Shown: in pieces, positions 45,411 through 56,226 of the stretch
Layout: each line of letters begins with the position of its first letter
Numbering within the stretch: position 1 is the first letter of the stretch
NCBI RefSeq assembly: GCF_948472415.1
Contig: NZ_OX419519.1
Coordinates: 1,550,001 to 1,614,000 of the forward strand
DNA: 64,000 bases
From: Kitasatospora fiedleri
Lineage (GTDB): Bacteria > Actinomycetota > Actinomycetes > Streptomycetales > Streptomycetaceae
Reading direction: 5' to 3'
Made by a program: the position numbers and the translations under genes
Notes under the pieces: model-generated
Seen by the model: the letters and a program-made list of their open reading frames with translations, nothing else
What the model was told of the DNA's origin: nothing
Databases searched by the model: none

Positions 45411-45584
45411 GAACCCCTCCGGGGGCGAGGTCACCACGCAACGGAGCGTTTTCTCCCCCACCGTCCGCCCGCGCACCCCACCGGGGCGGACCCGCACCGC
45501 CACGGTTCCCCGTGCCCCGCCAGGGGCCCGGGGAACCGTCGTACCCGCCTGCCGAAGGCCCGCCCGCCTGGCAGGATGGGCGCC

Positions 45585-46485
45585 ATGCCCCGTCTCGCCG
45601 CCCTGCACCTGTACCCCGTCAAGTCGATGTACCGGCTCAGCCCGCCGTCCGCCGCGGTGCAGCCCTGGGGCCTGGCCGGGGACCGCCGCTGGATGCTGGT
45701 CGGCGCCGACGGCACCGCCCTCACCCAGCGCGACGAGCCCGCGATCGGGCAGTTCCGCCCGCCCCGTCCGCCGACGGCGCGTCGCTCACCCTGACCGGCC
45801 CGGACGGCGACGTCCACACCCTGCCCGCGCCCAGCCTCGCCGCCGGCGCCCCCGAGGCCGACGTCAGCGTCTTCGGCACCCGCTTCTCCGCCGCCGAGGC
45901 CGGCAAGGACACCTCCGCCTGGCTGGCCGAACGGCTGCCCGCCAAGCTCGGCGAGGTCCGGCTGGTCCACCTGGACCGCCCGGCCACCAGCCGCCCGATC
46001 AACCCGAAGTACGCCGCCCCGGACGAGACCGTCTCGATGGCCGACGGCTTCCCGCTGCTGCTCACCACCACCGCCTCGCTCGACGAGCTGAACGCCCGGA
46101 TCGCCGCCGACCACCCGGACGACCCGCGCAAGGGCGCGGCGCTGCCGATGGAGCGCTTCCGCCCCAACCTGGTGGTGTCCGGCACCGCGCCGTGGGCCGA
46201 GGACGGCTGGCGGCGAATCCGGGTCGGCGGGCTGGAGTTCCGGGTGGCGAAGCCGTGCGGGCGCTGCGTGGTGACCACCACCGACCAGGAGACCGGCGAG
46301 CGGCGCGGCCCCGAGCCGCTGCGGGCGCTGGGCCGCCACCACCGCTTCGGCCAGAAGCTGGTGTTCGGCCAGAACCTGGTCCCGGTCCGCCCGCCGGGCC
46401 CGCCGAGGTGCTGGGGACGCTGGCGGTCGGCGACCGGGTGGAGCTGCTGGAGGAGACGCCGGCGCCGCTGCCGGACCGCCGCTGA
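45585..46485 (+). CDS. MOSC domain protein (YcbX-like), two one-base shifts
   Basis: The N-terminal beta-barrel domain has LAALHLYPVKSMYRLSPP and GLAGDRRWMLVGADGTALTQ. The MOSC domain has RFRPNLVVSGTAPWAEDGWR and the conserved Cys in VAKPCGRCVVTTTDQETGER, then FGQNLVPV and the tail VLGTLAVGDRVELLEETPAP. MOSC proteins bind molybdenum cofactor or use a Cys persulfide and reduce N-hydroxylated compounds. The frame changes near 45765 and 46400; the length is two bases short. The stop begins a duplicated GACCGGCGCC. Confidence 0.82.
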
Positions 46486-46698
46486 CCGGCGCCGACCGGC
46501 GCCGACGCGCCGCCGCGGGGCCGCCCGCCCGCGCCGTCAGCCGCGTGCACCCGGAACCACCCCCGGCCCCGGTCGTTGAACCGGGCGCCGGACCCGGACG
46601 GCGGTCCGCCGGGAACGCCCCGCGCGCTACGGTGGGGTGATCGCGCAGCGTCCCGACGCAACCGACGCGACCGACGAAGGCGGGGATGACAGATCGTC

Positions 46699-49143
46699 AT
46701 GGGTGAGCTCAGGGTCCGGGTCACGCAGGACAGCGCCTCGCGTTGGCGCCGGCGCAGCGGGGAGTACGCCACCCTCCGCGAGGCCCTGGAGGCCGCCGAG
46801 CCCGGCGACACCCTGACGCTCCGCGCCGGGACGTTCCGCGAGGCGGTGCTGGTCGACCGGGCGGTGACGCTGGTGGCCGAGGACGGGCCGGGCAGCGTGC
46901 GGATCTCCCGCGCCGGAGAGCGCGGTGCGCGGCGGCACCGCGCTGACCGTGACGGCCGCGGCCACCGTCCGCGGCCTGGTGGTGGAGGGCTCCGACCGCT
47001 CCGCCCCGGCGGTGCTGCTGGCGGGCGCGGACGGCGCGGTGCTGGCCGAGTGCCGGGTGGAGGCCGCCGCCGCGGTGGGCGTGGAGCTGGACGACGGCGC
47101 CGATGCCCGGCTGGTGGACTGCGTGGTGGAGAACCCGACCGGCCTCGGGGTGCGGCTGCGCGCCCGGTCCCGGCCGAACTGCTGGACTGCGAGATCACCT
47201 CGGCCGGGCAGAGCGGCCTGGCGGTGCTGACCGGCTCCCGGCTGCGCGCCGAGCGGGTCAAGGTCCGGCGGGCCGGCGGGGCGGGCGTCCTGCTGGCCGA
47301 CCCGGGGACGCTGGCGGAGCTGATCGGCTGCGAGATCGCGGAGGTGCGCGGCTCGGGCGTGCAGGCCGAGGCGCAGGCGGTGGGCCGGCTGACCGACTGC
47401 ACGGTGCACCGGGTCTCCGGCAACGGCCTGAGCCTGGACACCGGCGCCGAACTCGAACTCTCCTCCTGCCGGGTGCACGAGGTGCCGGAGAACGCGGCGG
47501 ACCTGCGCGGCGGCGCGAAGCTGACGCTGCGCCAGGTCACCGTGCACGGCTTCGGCCGGGGCGCGCTCTCGGTCTGGGACGGCGGCACCAGGGTGGTCGC
47601 CGAGGGCTGCCGCTTCCACTCCGCGCAGGGCGACTACCCGGCGCTGTGGGTGAGCGACGGCGCGGCCGTGGAGCTCACCGACTGCGCCCTGGACGACCTC
47701 CCGGACGCCCTGTTCGTGCTCGACCAGGGCTCGTCCGCGACCGCCCGGGACTGCTCGTTCAGCGGCATCCGCTCCTCCGCCGTCTCGGTCAGCGGCGGTG
47801 CCGCCGCGCACCTGTCGGGCTGCCGCATCCAGGGCGCGGGCACCGGCCTGTGGTTCCGCGACCACGGCTCCGGCGGCCTGCTGACCGACTGCGAGATCTC
47901 GGACGTCGCGACCGGCGTGATCGTCACCAAGGGCGCCGACCCGGTGCTGCGCGAGTGCACCGTGCGCGGCGCGAGCGAGGCCGGGGTGTACGTGTCGGCG
48001 CAGGGCCGGGGCGAGTTCGACACCGTACGGGTCTCGCAGGGTGGCTTCGGCTTCCACGTGATCGACGGCTGCCGGACCCGGCTGATCCGCTGCCGGGCCG
48101 AGCGCAACGCCCGGGCCGGGTTCGAGTTCTCCGAGCCGGGGCCGGTCGCCGAGGGCTGCACCTCGGACGACGCGGCGCCGCTCGGGCCCCCGGCCACGGC
48201 GGCCCTGCCCGCCGGACCCGGCCTGCCCGCCCTGCCCGTTGGGGCGGTGCCCGGGCCGGCCGCCCCGCCGCTGGCCACCCTGGTGCAGACCTCCGCCACC
48301 GCCGCCGCCACCGCCGTGATCGGGCCGATCCCGGACTGCCGCCCGGCGGACGTGGCGCTGGCCGAACTCGACGCCCTGGTCGGCCTCGCCACGGTCAAGC
48401 AGGAGGTGCGCACCCTGATCGACCTGATCTCGGTCGGCCGGGCCCGCCAGCGGGCCGGGCTCAAGGCCCCCTCCCCGCGCCGCCACCTGGTCTTCACCGG
48501 CTCCCCCGGCACCGGCAAGACCACCGTCGCCCGGCTCTACGGCGAGATCCTGGCCTCCCTCGGGGTCCTCCAGCGCGGCCACCTGGTCGAGGTCGCCCGG
48601 CTCGACCTGGTCGGCGAGCACATCGGCTCCACCGCGATCCGCACCGCCGCCGCCTTCGACAGGGCCCGCGGCGGCGTCCTGTTCATCGACGAGGCGTACG
48701 CGCTGGCCCCGGAGGACGGCGGCCGGGACTTCGGCCGGGAGGCGATCGACACCCTGGTCAAGCTGATGGAGGACCACCGCGACGCGGTCGTGGTGATCGT
48801 GGCCGGGTACACCGCGGAGATGGAGCGCTTCCTCTCCGCCAACCCCGGCCTCTCCTCGCGCTTCTCCCGCACCGTCACCTTCCCCGACTACACCGCCGGC
48901 GAGCTCCTCGACATCGCCCGCGCCCAGGCCGCCGAGCACGAGTACCGGCTCGCCGACGCCACCGAGAGCGCCCTGCTCCGCCACTTCACCGGCATCGACC
49001 GCAGCGCCGGCTTCGGCAACGGCCGCACCGCCCGCCAGGTCTTCGAGACCATGGTCGAACGCCACGCCTCCCGGGTCGCCCACCTCCCCTCCCCCACCAC
49101 CGAGGACCTCCAGCTCCTGGTCCCGGCCGACCTGCCGGGCTGA
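46699..49143 (+). CDS. Beta-helix repeat protein fused to a CbxX/EccA-type AAA+ ATPase
   Basis: The first ~500 residues are right-handed parallel beta-helix repeats of about 23 residues (for example LTDCTVHRVSGNGLSLDTGA, LSSCRVHEVPENAADLRGGA, LRECTVRGASEAGVYVSAQG). A Pro/Ala linker then leads to an AAA+ domain: LAELDALVGLATVKQEVRTL, Walker A LVFTGSPGTGKTTVARLYGE, Walker B GGVLFIDEAYALAPEDGG, VVVIVAGYTAEMERFLSANP and the arginine finger region LSSRFSRTVTFPDY. EccA-type ATPases serve type VII secretion; here the partner is unknown. The frame changes near 46920 and 47165, which restores continuous repeats. Confidence 0.85.
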   Translation: MGELRVRVTQDSASRWRRRSGEYATLREALEAAEPGDTLTLRAGTFREAVLVDRAVTLVAEDGPGSVRISRAGERGARRHRADRDGRGHRPRPGGGGLRPLRPGGAAGGRGRRGAGRVPGGGRRRGGRGAGRRRRCPAGGLRGGEPDRPRGAAARPVPAELLDCEITSAGQSGLAVLTGSRLRAERVKVRRAGGAGVLLADPGTLAELIGCEIAEVRGSGVQAEAQAVGRLTDCTVHRVSGNGLSLDTGAELELSSCRVHEVPENAADLRGGAKLTLRQVTVHGFGRGALSVWDGGTRVVAEGCRFHSAQGDYPALWVSDGAAVELTDCALDDLPDALFVLDQGSSATARDCSFSGIRSSAVSVSGGAAAHLSGCRIQGAGTGLWFRDHGSGGLLTDCEISDVATGVIVTKGADPVLRECTVRGASEAGVYVSAQGRGEFDTVRVSQGGFGFHVIDGCRTRLIRCRAERNARAGFEFSEPGPVAEGCTSDDAAPLGPPATAALPAGPGLPALPVGAVPGPAAPPLATLVQTSATAAATAVIGPIPDCRPADVALAELDALVGLATVKQEVRTLIDLISVGRARQRAGLKAPSPRRHLVFTGSPGTGKTTVARLYGEILASLGVLQRGHLVEVARLDLVGEHIGSTAIRTAAAFDRARGGVLFIDEAYALAPEDGGRDFGREAIDTLVKLMEDHRDAVVVIVAGYTAEMERFLSANPGLSSRFSRTVTFPDYTAGELLDIARAQAAEHEYRLADATESALLRHFTGIDRSAGFGNGRTARQVFETMVERHASRVAHLPSPTTEDLQLLVPADLPG

Positions 49144-49181
49144 CCCCATGTCCGATCGCCGGCCGGCTCGTTGAGCCCGGC

Positions 49182-49499
49182 GTGGGAAAGCGACCGCCGT
49201 GGCTGGTGCCGGACGAGCTGTGGGACGAGGTAGAGCCGCTGCTGCCGGTGCGGCGGCGGACGGGGACGGGACGGCCGTCACTGGGCGACCGGGGGTGCCT
49301 GCAGGGCATCCTGTTCGTGCTGCACACCGGCATCCAGTGGGAGTGGCTGCCGCAGGAGCTGGGCTTCGGCTCCGGGATGACCTGCTGGCGCCGCCTGCGC
49401 GAGTGGCAGGACACCGGCGTCTGGGACCGCCTCCAGGGCGTGCTGCTGAGCGAGTTGGACCGCGCGGGCGACCTGGACTGGTCCCGCGTCGGCCGCTGA
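49182..49499 (+). pseudogene. Truncated IS5-family transposase (N-terminal part)
   Basis: The 105-residue frame has WLVPDELWDEVEPLLPVRRR, LGDRGCLQGILFVLHTGIQW and EWLPQELGFGSGMTCWRRLR, the IS5-type N-terminal domain. The DDE catalytic residues that should follow are missing; the frame ends at VGR and no OrfB-like sequence comes after. It is a relic downstream of the AAA+ gene. Confidence 0.8.
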
Positions 49500-49588
49500 G
49501 CGCGGGCCCCGGCGGCGGCCCGCGCGCCGCGCCCCGGTGAACGGCCGCGGGCGAGGGCTGGCACACTGGCCGGCGGGGGTGGTCCCGG

Positions 49589-52500
49589 GTGCGGATCGGT
49601 GTGCTGGGCCCGTTGGAGGTCCGGGGGTCGGAGGTCGCGGGGGCGCGGCTGCGGGGGCTGCTGGTGCGGCTGGTGGTGGACGCGGGTCGGGCCGTGCCGT
49701 CCGAACGGCTGGTGGAGGACCTCTGGGGCGGGGCGCCGCCCGCCGCGCCGGGCAACGCGTTGCAGACGCTGGTGTCGCGGCTGCGGGCCCTGGGCGGGCG
49801 GGACGTGGTGGTGGCGGTGGCGGGCGGCTACCGGCTGGGGGCGGGCCGGGCGAGGTCGACGCGGTGGAGTTCGAGCGGCTGCTGGCGGTGGCCCGCGCGC
49901 CGGCCGCCCCGGCGGAGCGGCTGGTGGTGCTGCGGCGGGCGCTGGGGCTGTGGCGCGGTCCGGCGCTGGCAGAGTTCGCCGGTGCGGAGTTCGCGGACGG
50001 CGCGGCGCGGCGCTGGGAGGAGCTGCGGCTGGCGGCCGTCGAGGACCGGGTGGAGGCCGAGTTGGCGCTCGGCCTGCACCGGGGCCTGGTGGCCGAGTTG
50101 GAGGGGCTGGCCGCCGCGCACCCGCTCCGGGAACGGCTGCACGGCCTGCTGATGCGCGCCCTGGCGGCCTCCGGCCGGCGGGCGGCCGCGCTGGAGCGGT
50201 ACGAGCGGACCAGGCGCGAGCTGGCCGAGCAGCTCGGCGTGGACCCGTCCGCCGAACTGGCCGCGCTCCACCTCGCGCTGCTGCGCGGCGAGCCCGCCGC
50301 CGTGCCCGTACCCGTGCCCGCGCCCGCCGCCGGGCCGGGGCCGCGCCGCTCCAACCTGCCGCTGGCGCTGACCAGTTTCGTCGGCCGCGAGCAGGAGCGG
50401 GCGGCGGTGCGCGAACTGCTCGGCAAGGCAAGGCTGGTGACGCTGACCGGGCCCGGCGGGGCGGGCAAGACCCGGCTGGCGGTGGAGGTCGCGGCGGAGC
50501 TGGCGGACCGGTACCCGGACGGGGTGTGGCTGGTGCCGCTGGCGCCGGTGGGTTCGTCCGCCGAGGTGGCGCAGGCCGCGCTGCTGGCGGTCGGCGTCCC
50601 GGACGTGCTGCGGGTGGGCGAGCCGCTGGGCGTGCTGCCGCCGCCGGTCGAGCGCCTGGCGGAGGCACTGGAGCACCGCCGGCTGCTGCTGGTGCTGGAC
50701 AACTGCGAGCACCTGCTGGACGGGGCGGCCGAGTTGGCGGCCGGGCTGCTGTCCCGGGCCCCGCACGTCCGGGTGCTGGCCACCAGCCGGGAGCCGCTCG
50801 GGCTGACCGGCGAGTCGCTGTGCCCGGTGCCCTCGCTGCCGCTGCCACCGCTCGCCCCGGAGGCCGCGGCCGGCCCGGACGCGGTGCTCGGCTCCCCCGC
50901 CGTGCGGCTGTTCGCGGACCGGGCCGCCGCGGTCCGGCCGGGCTTCCGGGTCGACGCGGACCGCGCGCCGCTGGTGGTGGACATCTGCCGGGCGCTGGAC
51001 GGCATCCCGCTGGCGATCGAGCTGGCGGCGGCCCGCACCAGGTCGCTGACGCTGCGGCAGATCGCGGACCGGCTCGACGACCGCTTCCGGCTGCTGGCCG
51101 GCGGCGACCGGGCGGCGCTGCCCCGGCACCGGACGCTGCGGGCGGTGGTCGACTGGAGCTGGGAGCTGCTGGAGGACGCCGAACGCGCGGTGCTGGCGGG
51201 CCTGTCGGTGTTCGCGGGCGGGGCGACGCCGGTCCACGCCGAGCGGGTGTGCGGGCCGCTGGCGCCGGGGGCGGACGTGATCGGGGTGATCGCCGCGCTG
51301 ATCGACAAGTCGCTGGTGCGGGCGGTGGAGGACGGCGCGGGCGGCGAGGTCCGCTACCAGCTGCTGGAGACCGTCCGGGCGTACGCCGCCGAGAGGTCGG
51401 CGGAGTCCGGCGCGGCGGCCCGCACGGCGGACGCGCACGCCGCGTGCTTCCTGGCGCTGGCCGAGCGGGCCGAGCCGGAGCTGCGCGGCCCGGAGCAGGT
51501 GCGCTGGTCGGCACGGCTGGACGCGGAGCGGGACAACCTGCACGCCGCGCTCGGCCACCTGGTCGCGGCGGGCGACGCGGCGGGCGCGCTGCGGCTGGCG
51601 GGCGCGCTGGTCTGGTTCTGGATCACCGGTGACCGCGCGGGCGAGGCCGGCGGCTGGGCGCTCGCCGTCCGCGAGCTGGTCGGCGGGCGGGTCCCGCCGG
51701 GCCTGGCCGACGCCCACGCGCTGTGCACCACCGTCGCCGTCCTGGTGGGCACCGTGGGCGGCCCCGAGGAGCCCGGTCCGGCGGCGGTCCGGCAGGCCGT
51801 GGCGACGGTCCTGGCGACCGTCCCGGACCGGCCGGCCCACCCGGTGCTGCACCTGCTCCGGCCCGGCTGCGCGCTGCTGCTGGACGACCGGCCGGCCGGC
51901 CTGCGCGGCCTGCGCGAACTGCTCGGCCACGCCGACCCGTGGGTCCGGGCGGCGGCCCGCCTGGGGCTCGGCCACCTCGCCCTGGACGAGGGCCGGTTGG
52001 AGCTCGCCACCGAACACCTCGAGCGCGCCGACCGGGCGTTCGAGCGGATCGGCGACCGGTGGGCCCGCAACGCGGCGATCGGCGGGCTGCTCGAACTGGC
52101 CCTGATCCGCGGCGACGGCCCGACCGCCGTCCGGCTCGGCGAGGAGGCGTACCGGACGGGCGCGGAGACGGCGGGAGCGGACCACTGCGCCCCGGTGCTG
52201 GTCCAGTTGGGCCGGGCTCGGGCCGAGGCGGGCGACCCGGTGCGCGGGCGGCAGGACCTCGAACGGGCCGTCGGCATCGCCGAACGCCTCGGCGAACCCG
52301 CGAACGCCGCCGCCGGACTGCTCGCCCTCAGCGACCTCGCCCGCCGCTCCGGCGACCTGGTCGCGGCCCGCGCACCGCTGCTGCACGCCCTGGAGTCGCT
52401 CGACGCCCGGACCGGCCGCGCCGAACCGCGCCGGGCGGCGGCCCTGGTGCACAGCCGGCTCGGCTGTCTCGCCGAACAGCAGCACGACCTCGACGAGGCC

Positions 52501-52782
52501 GCCCGCCGGCACGCCGAGGCCCTGGCCGCCCTCCGCCAGGACCCGCACCGCCGCACCCGGGCCGTCCTCGCCGAGGGCCTGGCCGCACTCGCCGCCGCCC
52601 GCGGCGCACACCGGCACGCCGCCGAACTCCTGGGCGCCGCCCACACCCTGCACGGCTACCGCCCCACCCGCAGCCCCGACGCCGCCCGCGCCACCGAAGC
52701 CGCCACCCGCGCCCTCGGCCCCACCGCCTTCGCCACCGCGTACGCCCACGGCCGCCACCAGCCCCCGGAGCTGCGCGTCTAG
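49589..52782 (+). CDS. SARP/AfsR-like regulator with ATPase and TPR regions, one-base frameshift
   Basis: The N-terminus VRIGVLGPLEVRGSEVAGAR leads an OmpR-type DNA-binding domain. The bacterial transcriptional activation domain follows, with FERLLAVARAPAAPAERLVV and LLMRALAASGRRAAALERYE. An NB-ARC-like ATPase has LTSFVGREQERAAVRELLGK, Walker A TLTGPGGAGKTRLAVEVAAE and Walker B LLLVLDNCEHLL. The last third is TPR-like (LGLGHLALDEGRLELATEHL). Such large regulators control secondary metabolism or development. The frame changes near 49848 between the DNA-binding and activation domains, fitting one lost base. The full length would be about 1,064 residues. Confidence 0.87.
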
Positions 52783-53017
52783 GTTGTGTCCGGCGGATCG
52801 TGCGACCTTCGGACGGTCGGATCGTCGTGCTGCTCACGGGGCGGGGAGATCCGACGAACGACGAGGGGGCGGCTGGAGCCGCACCTGCCGAAGTACGCTG
52901 CTGGGGAAGGCCGTTGGCGCGACCGCCGCCAGGCGGACCGGAGGCCGGTGGGCGTGGACGCGGCGGCGGGGAGAGAGGGCAATCGAGGAGTAGGCGGCGG
53001 ACGCGAGGCCCGGAACC

Positions 53018-54391
53018 ATGAGCCCTCACATCGTCCGCGTCGGGAGTAGCCCACCCATGCCGCACACCGAGACCGGCCCGCTCCACCCGCTGCCCGCCCC
53101 TTCGCCCGAGGCCGTGCGGTTACGTCGCCGCGCCGTCACCGCGACCGTGGTCGGGAACTTCGTGGAATCCTTCGACTGGCTGGCGTACGGTCTGTTCGCC
53201 CCGCTCTTCGCGGAGCGGTTCTTCCCCTCCGCCGATCCGACCACCTCGCTGCTGGGTGCCTTCGCGGTGCTCGGGGTGGGCGTGCTGGCCAGGCCGCTCG
53301 GCGGCGTGCTGCTGGGCCGGCTGGCGGACCGCCGGGGCCGCAAGCCGGCGCTGCTCCTGGCGATTCTCCTGATGACGGCCGGTTCGGTCCTGATCGGGAG
53401 CGCCCCGACGTACCGGCAGGCCGGGGTCCTCGCCCCGGTGCTGCTGCTCTGCGCCCGGCTCGCCCAGGGCATCTCCTCCGGCGGTGAGTGGCCCGCCGCG
53501 GCGGCGTACCTGATGGAACTGGCCCCGCCCCGCCGCAGGGGCCTCTACGGCAGCCTGTTCTCGCTCACCACCGCCGCGGGCGCGTTCACCGCCGCGATGC
53601 TCGGCGGCATGCTGACCGGCCTGGTGGGTCCCGGGGCGATGGAGACCTGGGGCTGGCGGGTGCCGTTCCTGATCGGCGGCGTGCTCGGGCTGGTCCTGCT
53701 GGCGCTGCGGAGCCGGATCACCGAGAGCGAGGTCTTCCGGCGCGAGGTGAGCTCCCGTCAGGACCGCAGCCCGCTGCGCGAGGTCCTGCGCACCCACCGG
53801 CGGCAGGTCCTGCGCTCCGTCCTCCTGGTGGCCGGGATGGCGACCGTCGGCAGCACCTGGACCTCGGTGATACCGGCGATGGGGCAGCGGCTGGCTCCGG
53901 ACGGGACGATGTTCTGGGTCGTGGTCTGCGCCACCGCCGCGATGATCCTGCTCCAGGTGCCGATCGGCCTGCTCGCCGACCGGGTCGGGCCACGGCGGCT
54001 GCTGGTCGTGGCGAGCCTGCTCTTCGCCACCGGGGGCGCCTGGGCCTACCTCGCCATGACCGGCCGGTTCACCAGTCTGCTACTCGCCTACGGCAGCGGC
54101 GTGGTCTACCTGGTCTGCGTCACCACGGTCCTGCCCGCCCTGCTCGCCGAGATCTTCCCGCCCCGCGTACGCGCCCTGGGCATCGGCCTCCCCTACGCAC
54201 TGACCAGCGCCGTCCTGGGCGGCACCACCCCGCTCCTGGCCACCCACCTCGGCAAGAACGGCCCGTCCGGCTGGTTCATCGCCGGCGTGGTGGCCGCCGT
54301 CCTCCTCGGCCTCGCAGCCACGGCGACCTCCGGTGCTTCCGACGCCGAACGATCCCAACCGGCGCACCCGGAGCCGGTGCCGCTGGGTTAG
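53018..54391 (+). CDS. MHS-family MFS transporter (ProP/ShiA type)
   Basis: Twelve hydrophobic spans are seen. The metabolite:H+ symporter signatures are GNFVESFDWLAYGLFAPLFA in helix 1, GVLLGRLADRRGRKPALLLA in loop 2-3, ARLAQGISSGGEWPAAAAYL in helix 4 and ETWGWRVPFLIGGVLGLVLL before helix 6. Such carriers take up organic acids, betaines or shikimate-like compounds with protons. The substrate is not deducible. An ATG at 53057 is an alternative start nearer to family length. It converges on the next carrier across a strong double hairpin. Confidence 0.86.
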   Translation: MSPHIVRVGSSPPMPHTETGPLHPLPAPSPEAVRLRRRAVTATVVGNFVESFDWLAYGLFAPLFAERFFPSADPTTSLLGAFAVLGVGVLARPLGGVLLGRLADRRGRKPALLLAILLMTAGSVLIGSAPTYRQAGVLAPVLLLCARLAQGISSGGEWPAAAAYLMELAPPRRRGLYGSLFSLTTAAGAFTAAMLGGMLTGLVGPGAMETWGWRVPFLIGGVLGLVLLALRSRITESEVFRREVSSRQDRSPLREVLRTHRRQVLRSVLLVAGMATVGSTWTSVIPAMGQRLAPDGTMFWVVVCATAAMILLQVPIGLLADRVGPRRLLVVASLLFATGGAWAYLAMTGRFTSLLLAYGSGVVYLVCVTTVLPALLAEIFPPRVRALGIGLPYALTSAVLGGTTPLLATHLGKNGPSGWFIAGVVAAVLLGLAATATSGASDAERSQPAHPEPVPLG

Positions 54392-54437
54392 GGCCTGTCC
54401 GGCAAGATCCGCCGGACAGGGCCTGGCCCTGTCCGGC
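54392..54437. terminator. Bidirectional terminator made of interlocking hairpins
   Basis: GGCCTGTCCGGC pairs with GCCGGACAGG-GCC, and the second arm also forms the perfect 12-bp palindrome CCGGACAGGGCC-T-GGCCCTGTCCGG with a third arm. It lies between two convergent MFS genes, beginning one base after the MHS carrier stop. Confidence 0.8.
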
Positions 54438-54494
54438 CGGGCGCGCACGCGCACCGGGGAGGAGCCGGCGGGCCCCCCGGCCCCGGCGCGCGGT

Positions 54495-56039
54495 CTACAC
54501 CGGGGCGGGTGCCGTCCCGTCGGCGGTGGTGTCCGGCGCCGGTGCCGCGGTCCGGCCGGGGAGGAACAGCGCGGCGAGGACCGCGGCCAGCAGGGCGACC
54601 GCGCCGCAGGCGGTCAGGACCCCGCTCATGCCGTGGACGAAGGCGCCGTGCGCGGAGGCCAGCAGGGCGGGGTCGTGCAGGCGTGCGGCGACCTCGTCGG
54701 CGCCCGCGACCGAGTCCCGGGCGGTCGCGGCGGCGGGTCCCGGCAGGGCGTCCACGTCGATCCGGGCCAGGTAGCCGGCGCTCAGCAGGCTGCCCAGGCC
54801 CGCGACTCCGAGGACGCCGCCGACCTGCTGGAGCGTCTCCAGCAGGCTGGTGCCGACGCCGGTCCTCTCCTCCGGGAGGGAGGCCATCACGAGGCTGGTG
54901 GACGGCACGACGACCAGGCCGAAGCCGACGCCGACCACCGCCAGCCAGAGCGCGGTGAACCCGTACCCGCTGTCCGGCGCGGCACCCGCGCCGAGGAACA
55001 CGCCCACGGCCAGCGCCACCAGCCCGGCCGGGGCGACCACCCGGGCGCCGATCCGCGGCACCAGTCCCTCGCTCAGCGCGGCGGACACCATCAGCCCGCC
55101 GATCAGCGGCAGCACCCGCAGGCCGGTGCCGAACGCGTCGTACCCCTGGACGGTCTCCAGGTACTGCGGCACCACGAACAGGATGCCCATCACCGTGAAG
55201 TTGCCGAACACGGCCGTCAGCGTGCCCCAGGAGAACCGGCGGTCGGCGAACAGCGCCAGGTCGACCAGCGGTTCGGCGGCCCGGCGCTGCTGCCGCACGA
55301 ACAGCGCCAGCAGCACCGCCGCCGCGCCCAGCGCGCCCAGCACCGCCGGGTCGGTCCAGCCGTCGGTCGGGACCAGGATCGTCCCGTAGACCAGCGCGGT
55401 GAGGCCGACCGTGCCCAGGGCCGTGCCGAGCCCGTCGAACGGCGCCGTGCCGGTCCGGTCCCGCGGACCGTCGCCGGGCAGCAGCAGGGTGCCCGCCAGC
55501 AGGGCGACCGCCACCACCGGGACGTTGAACAGGAACACCGAGCCCCACCAGAAGTGGTCCAGCAGCCAGCCGCCGATCACCGGCCCGGCGGGCATGCCCA
55601 GCGCGGCGGCGGCCGTCCAGACCGCGATGGCCCGGGGGACCTCCTCCTTGGGGAAGATCCGCGACAGCAATGCCATCGAGATCGGCATGATCATCGCCGC
55701 GCCGAGGCCCATCGCCGTCCGCACCGCGATCACCCCGCCCGCGGACCCGGTGAAGGCCCCCGCCAGCGAGGCCGCGCCGAACAGGCCGACACCCGCGGTC
55801 AGCACCCGCTTGTGCCCGAGCCGGTCCCCGATCCGCCCGACCGGCAGCATCGCCACGCTGAACGCCAGCAGGTAGCCGCCACCGATCCAGAGCAGTTCCG
55901 CGCTGTCCGCCCCCAGGTCCCGGGCCAGCGTCGGCAGCGCCACGTTGATGATCGTCCCGTCCAGCCCGATCACCAGCACGGTCACCACCAACGCCCCCAG
56001 CGCCCACCACCGCCGGGCCGAACGAACCGCTTCCACCAT
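54495..56039 (-). CDS. EmrB/QacA-type (DHA2) multidrug MFS transporter
   Basis: This 514-residue carrier has about 14 hydrophobic spans. The family motifs are VTVLVIGLDGTIINVALPTL in helix 1, LPVGRIGDRLGHKRVLTAGV in loop 2-3, and the motif C region ALGMPAGPVIGGWLLDHFWW in helix 5. It should export drugs or related compounds using the proton gradient. GGAGGG ahead of the ATG supports the start. Two operator-like palindromes lie in its upstream region, shared with the divergent DUF4267 gene, so it is probably repressed by a TetR-type protein. No such regulator gene is nearby. Confidence 0.9.
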   Translation of the reverse strand: MVEAVRSARRWWALGALVVTVLVIGLDGTIINVALPTLARDLGADSAELLWIGGGYLLAFSVAMLPVGRIGDRLGHKRVLTAGVGLFGAASLAGAFTGSAGGVIAVRTAMGLGAAMIMPISMALLSRIFPKEEVPRAIAVWTAAAALGMPAGPVIGGWLLDHFWWGSVFLFNVPVVAVALLAGTLLLPGDGPRDRTGTAPFDGLGTALGTVGLTALVYGTILVPTDGWTDPAVLGALGAAAVLLALFVRQQRRAAEPLVDLALFADRRFSWGTLTAVFGNFTVMGILFVVPQYLETVQGYDAFGTGLRVLPLIGGLMVSAALSEGLVPRIGARVVAPAGLVALAVGVFLGAGAAPDSGYGFTALWLAVVGVGFGLVVVPSTSLVMASLPEERTGVGTSLLETLQQVGGVLGVAGLGSLLSAGYLARIDVDALPGPAAATARDSVAGADEVAARLHDPALLASAHGAFVHGMSGVLTACGAVALLAAVLAALFLPGRTAAPAPDTTADGTAPAPV

Positions 56040-56175
56040 CACGCCCTCCAGGACATCCGTGCCGATCCCCCCACCCTCCCGGGGGCCCTTGGCACGGCGC
56101 TGGCACGCCGCTGGCACGGCGCCGGCACGCGGGCCGCACCCGGCCCCGCCCTCGCCTATAGCCGCGATTGAAATC

Positions 56176-56188
56176 CTAGCGACGCTAG
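56176..56188. promoter_or_regulatory. Operator-like palindrome 1
   Basis: CTAGCGACGCTAG is a perfect palindrome around a central A. It lies between divergent genes and is repeated with a single mismatch 51 bp away. Confidence 0.65.
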
Positions 56189-56226
56189 ACATCCGGCCGA
56201 CCGCCATTCTAGCATCGATCCTGTCG

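Noticed and set aside
49182..49499. Functional transposase next to the AAA+ gene
   Set aside because: Only the N-terminal domain remains, with no DDE residues and no second frame downstream, so it is a relic.
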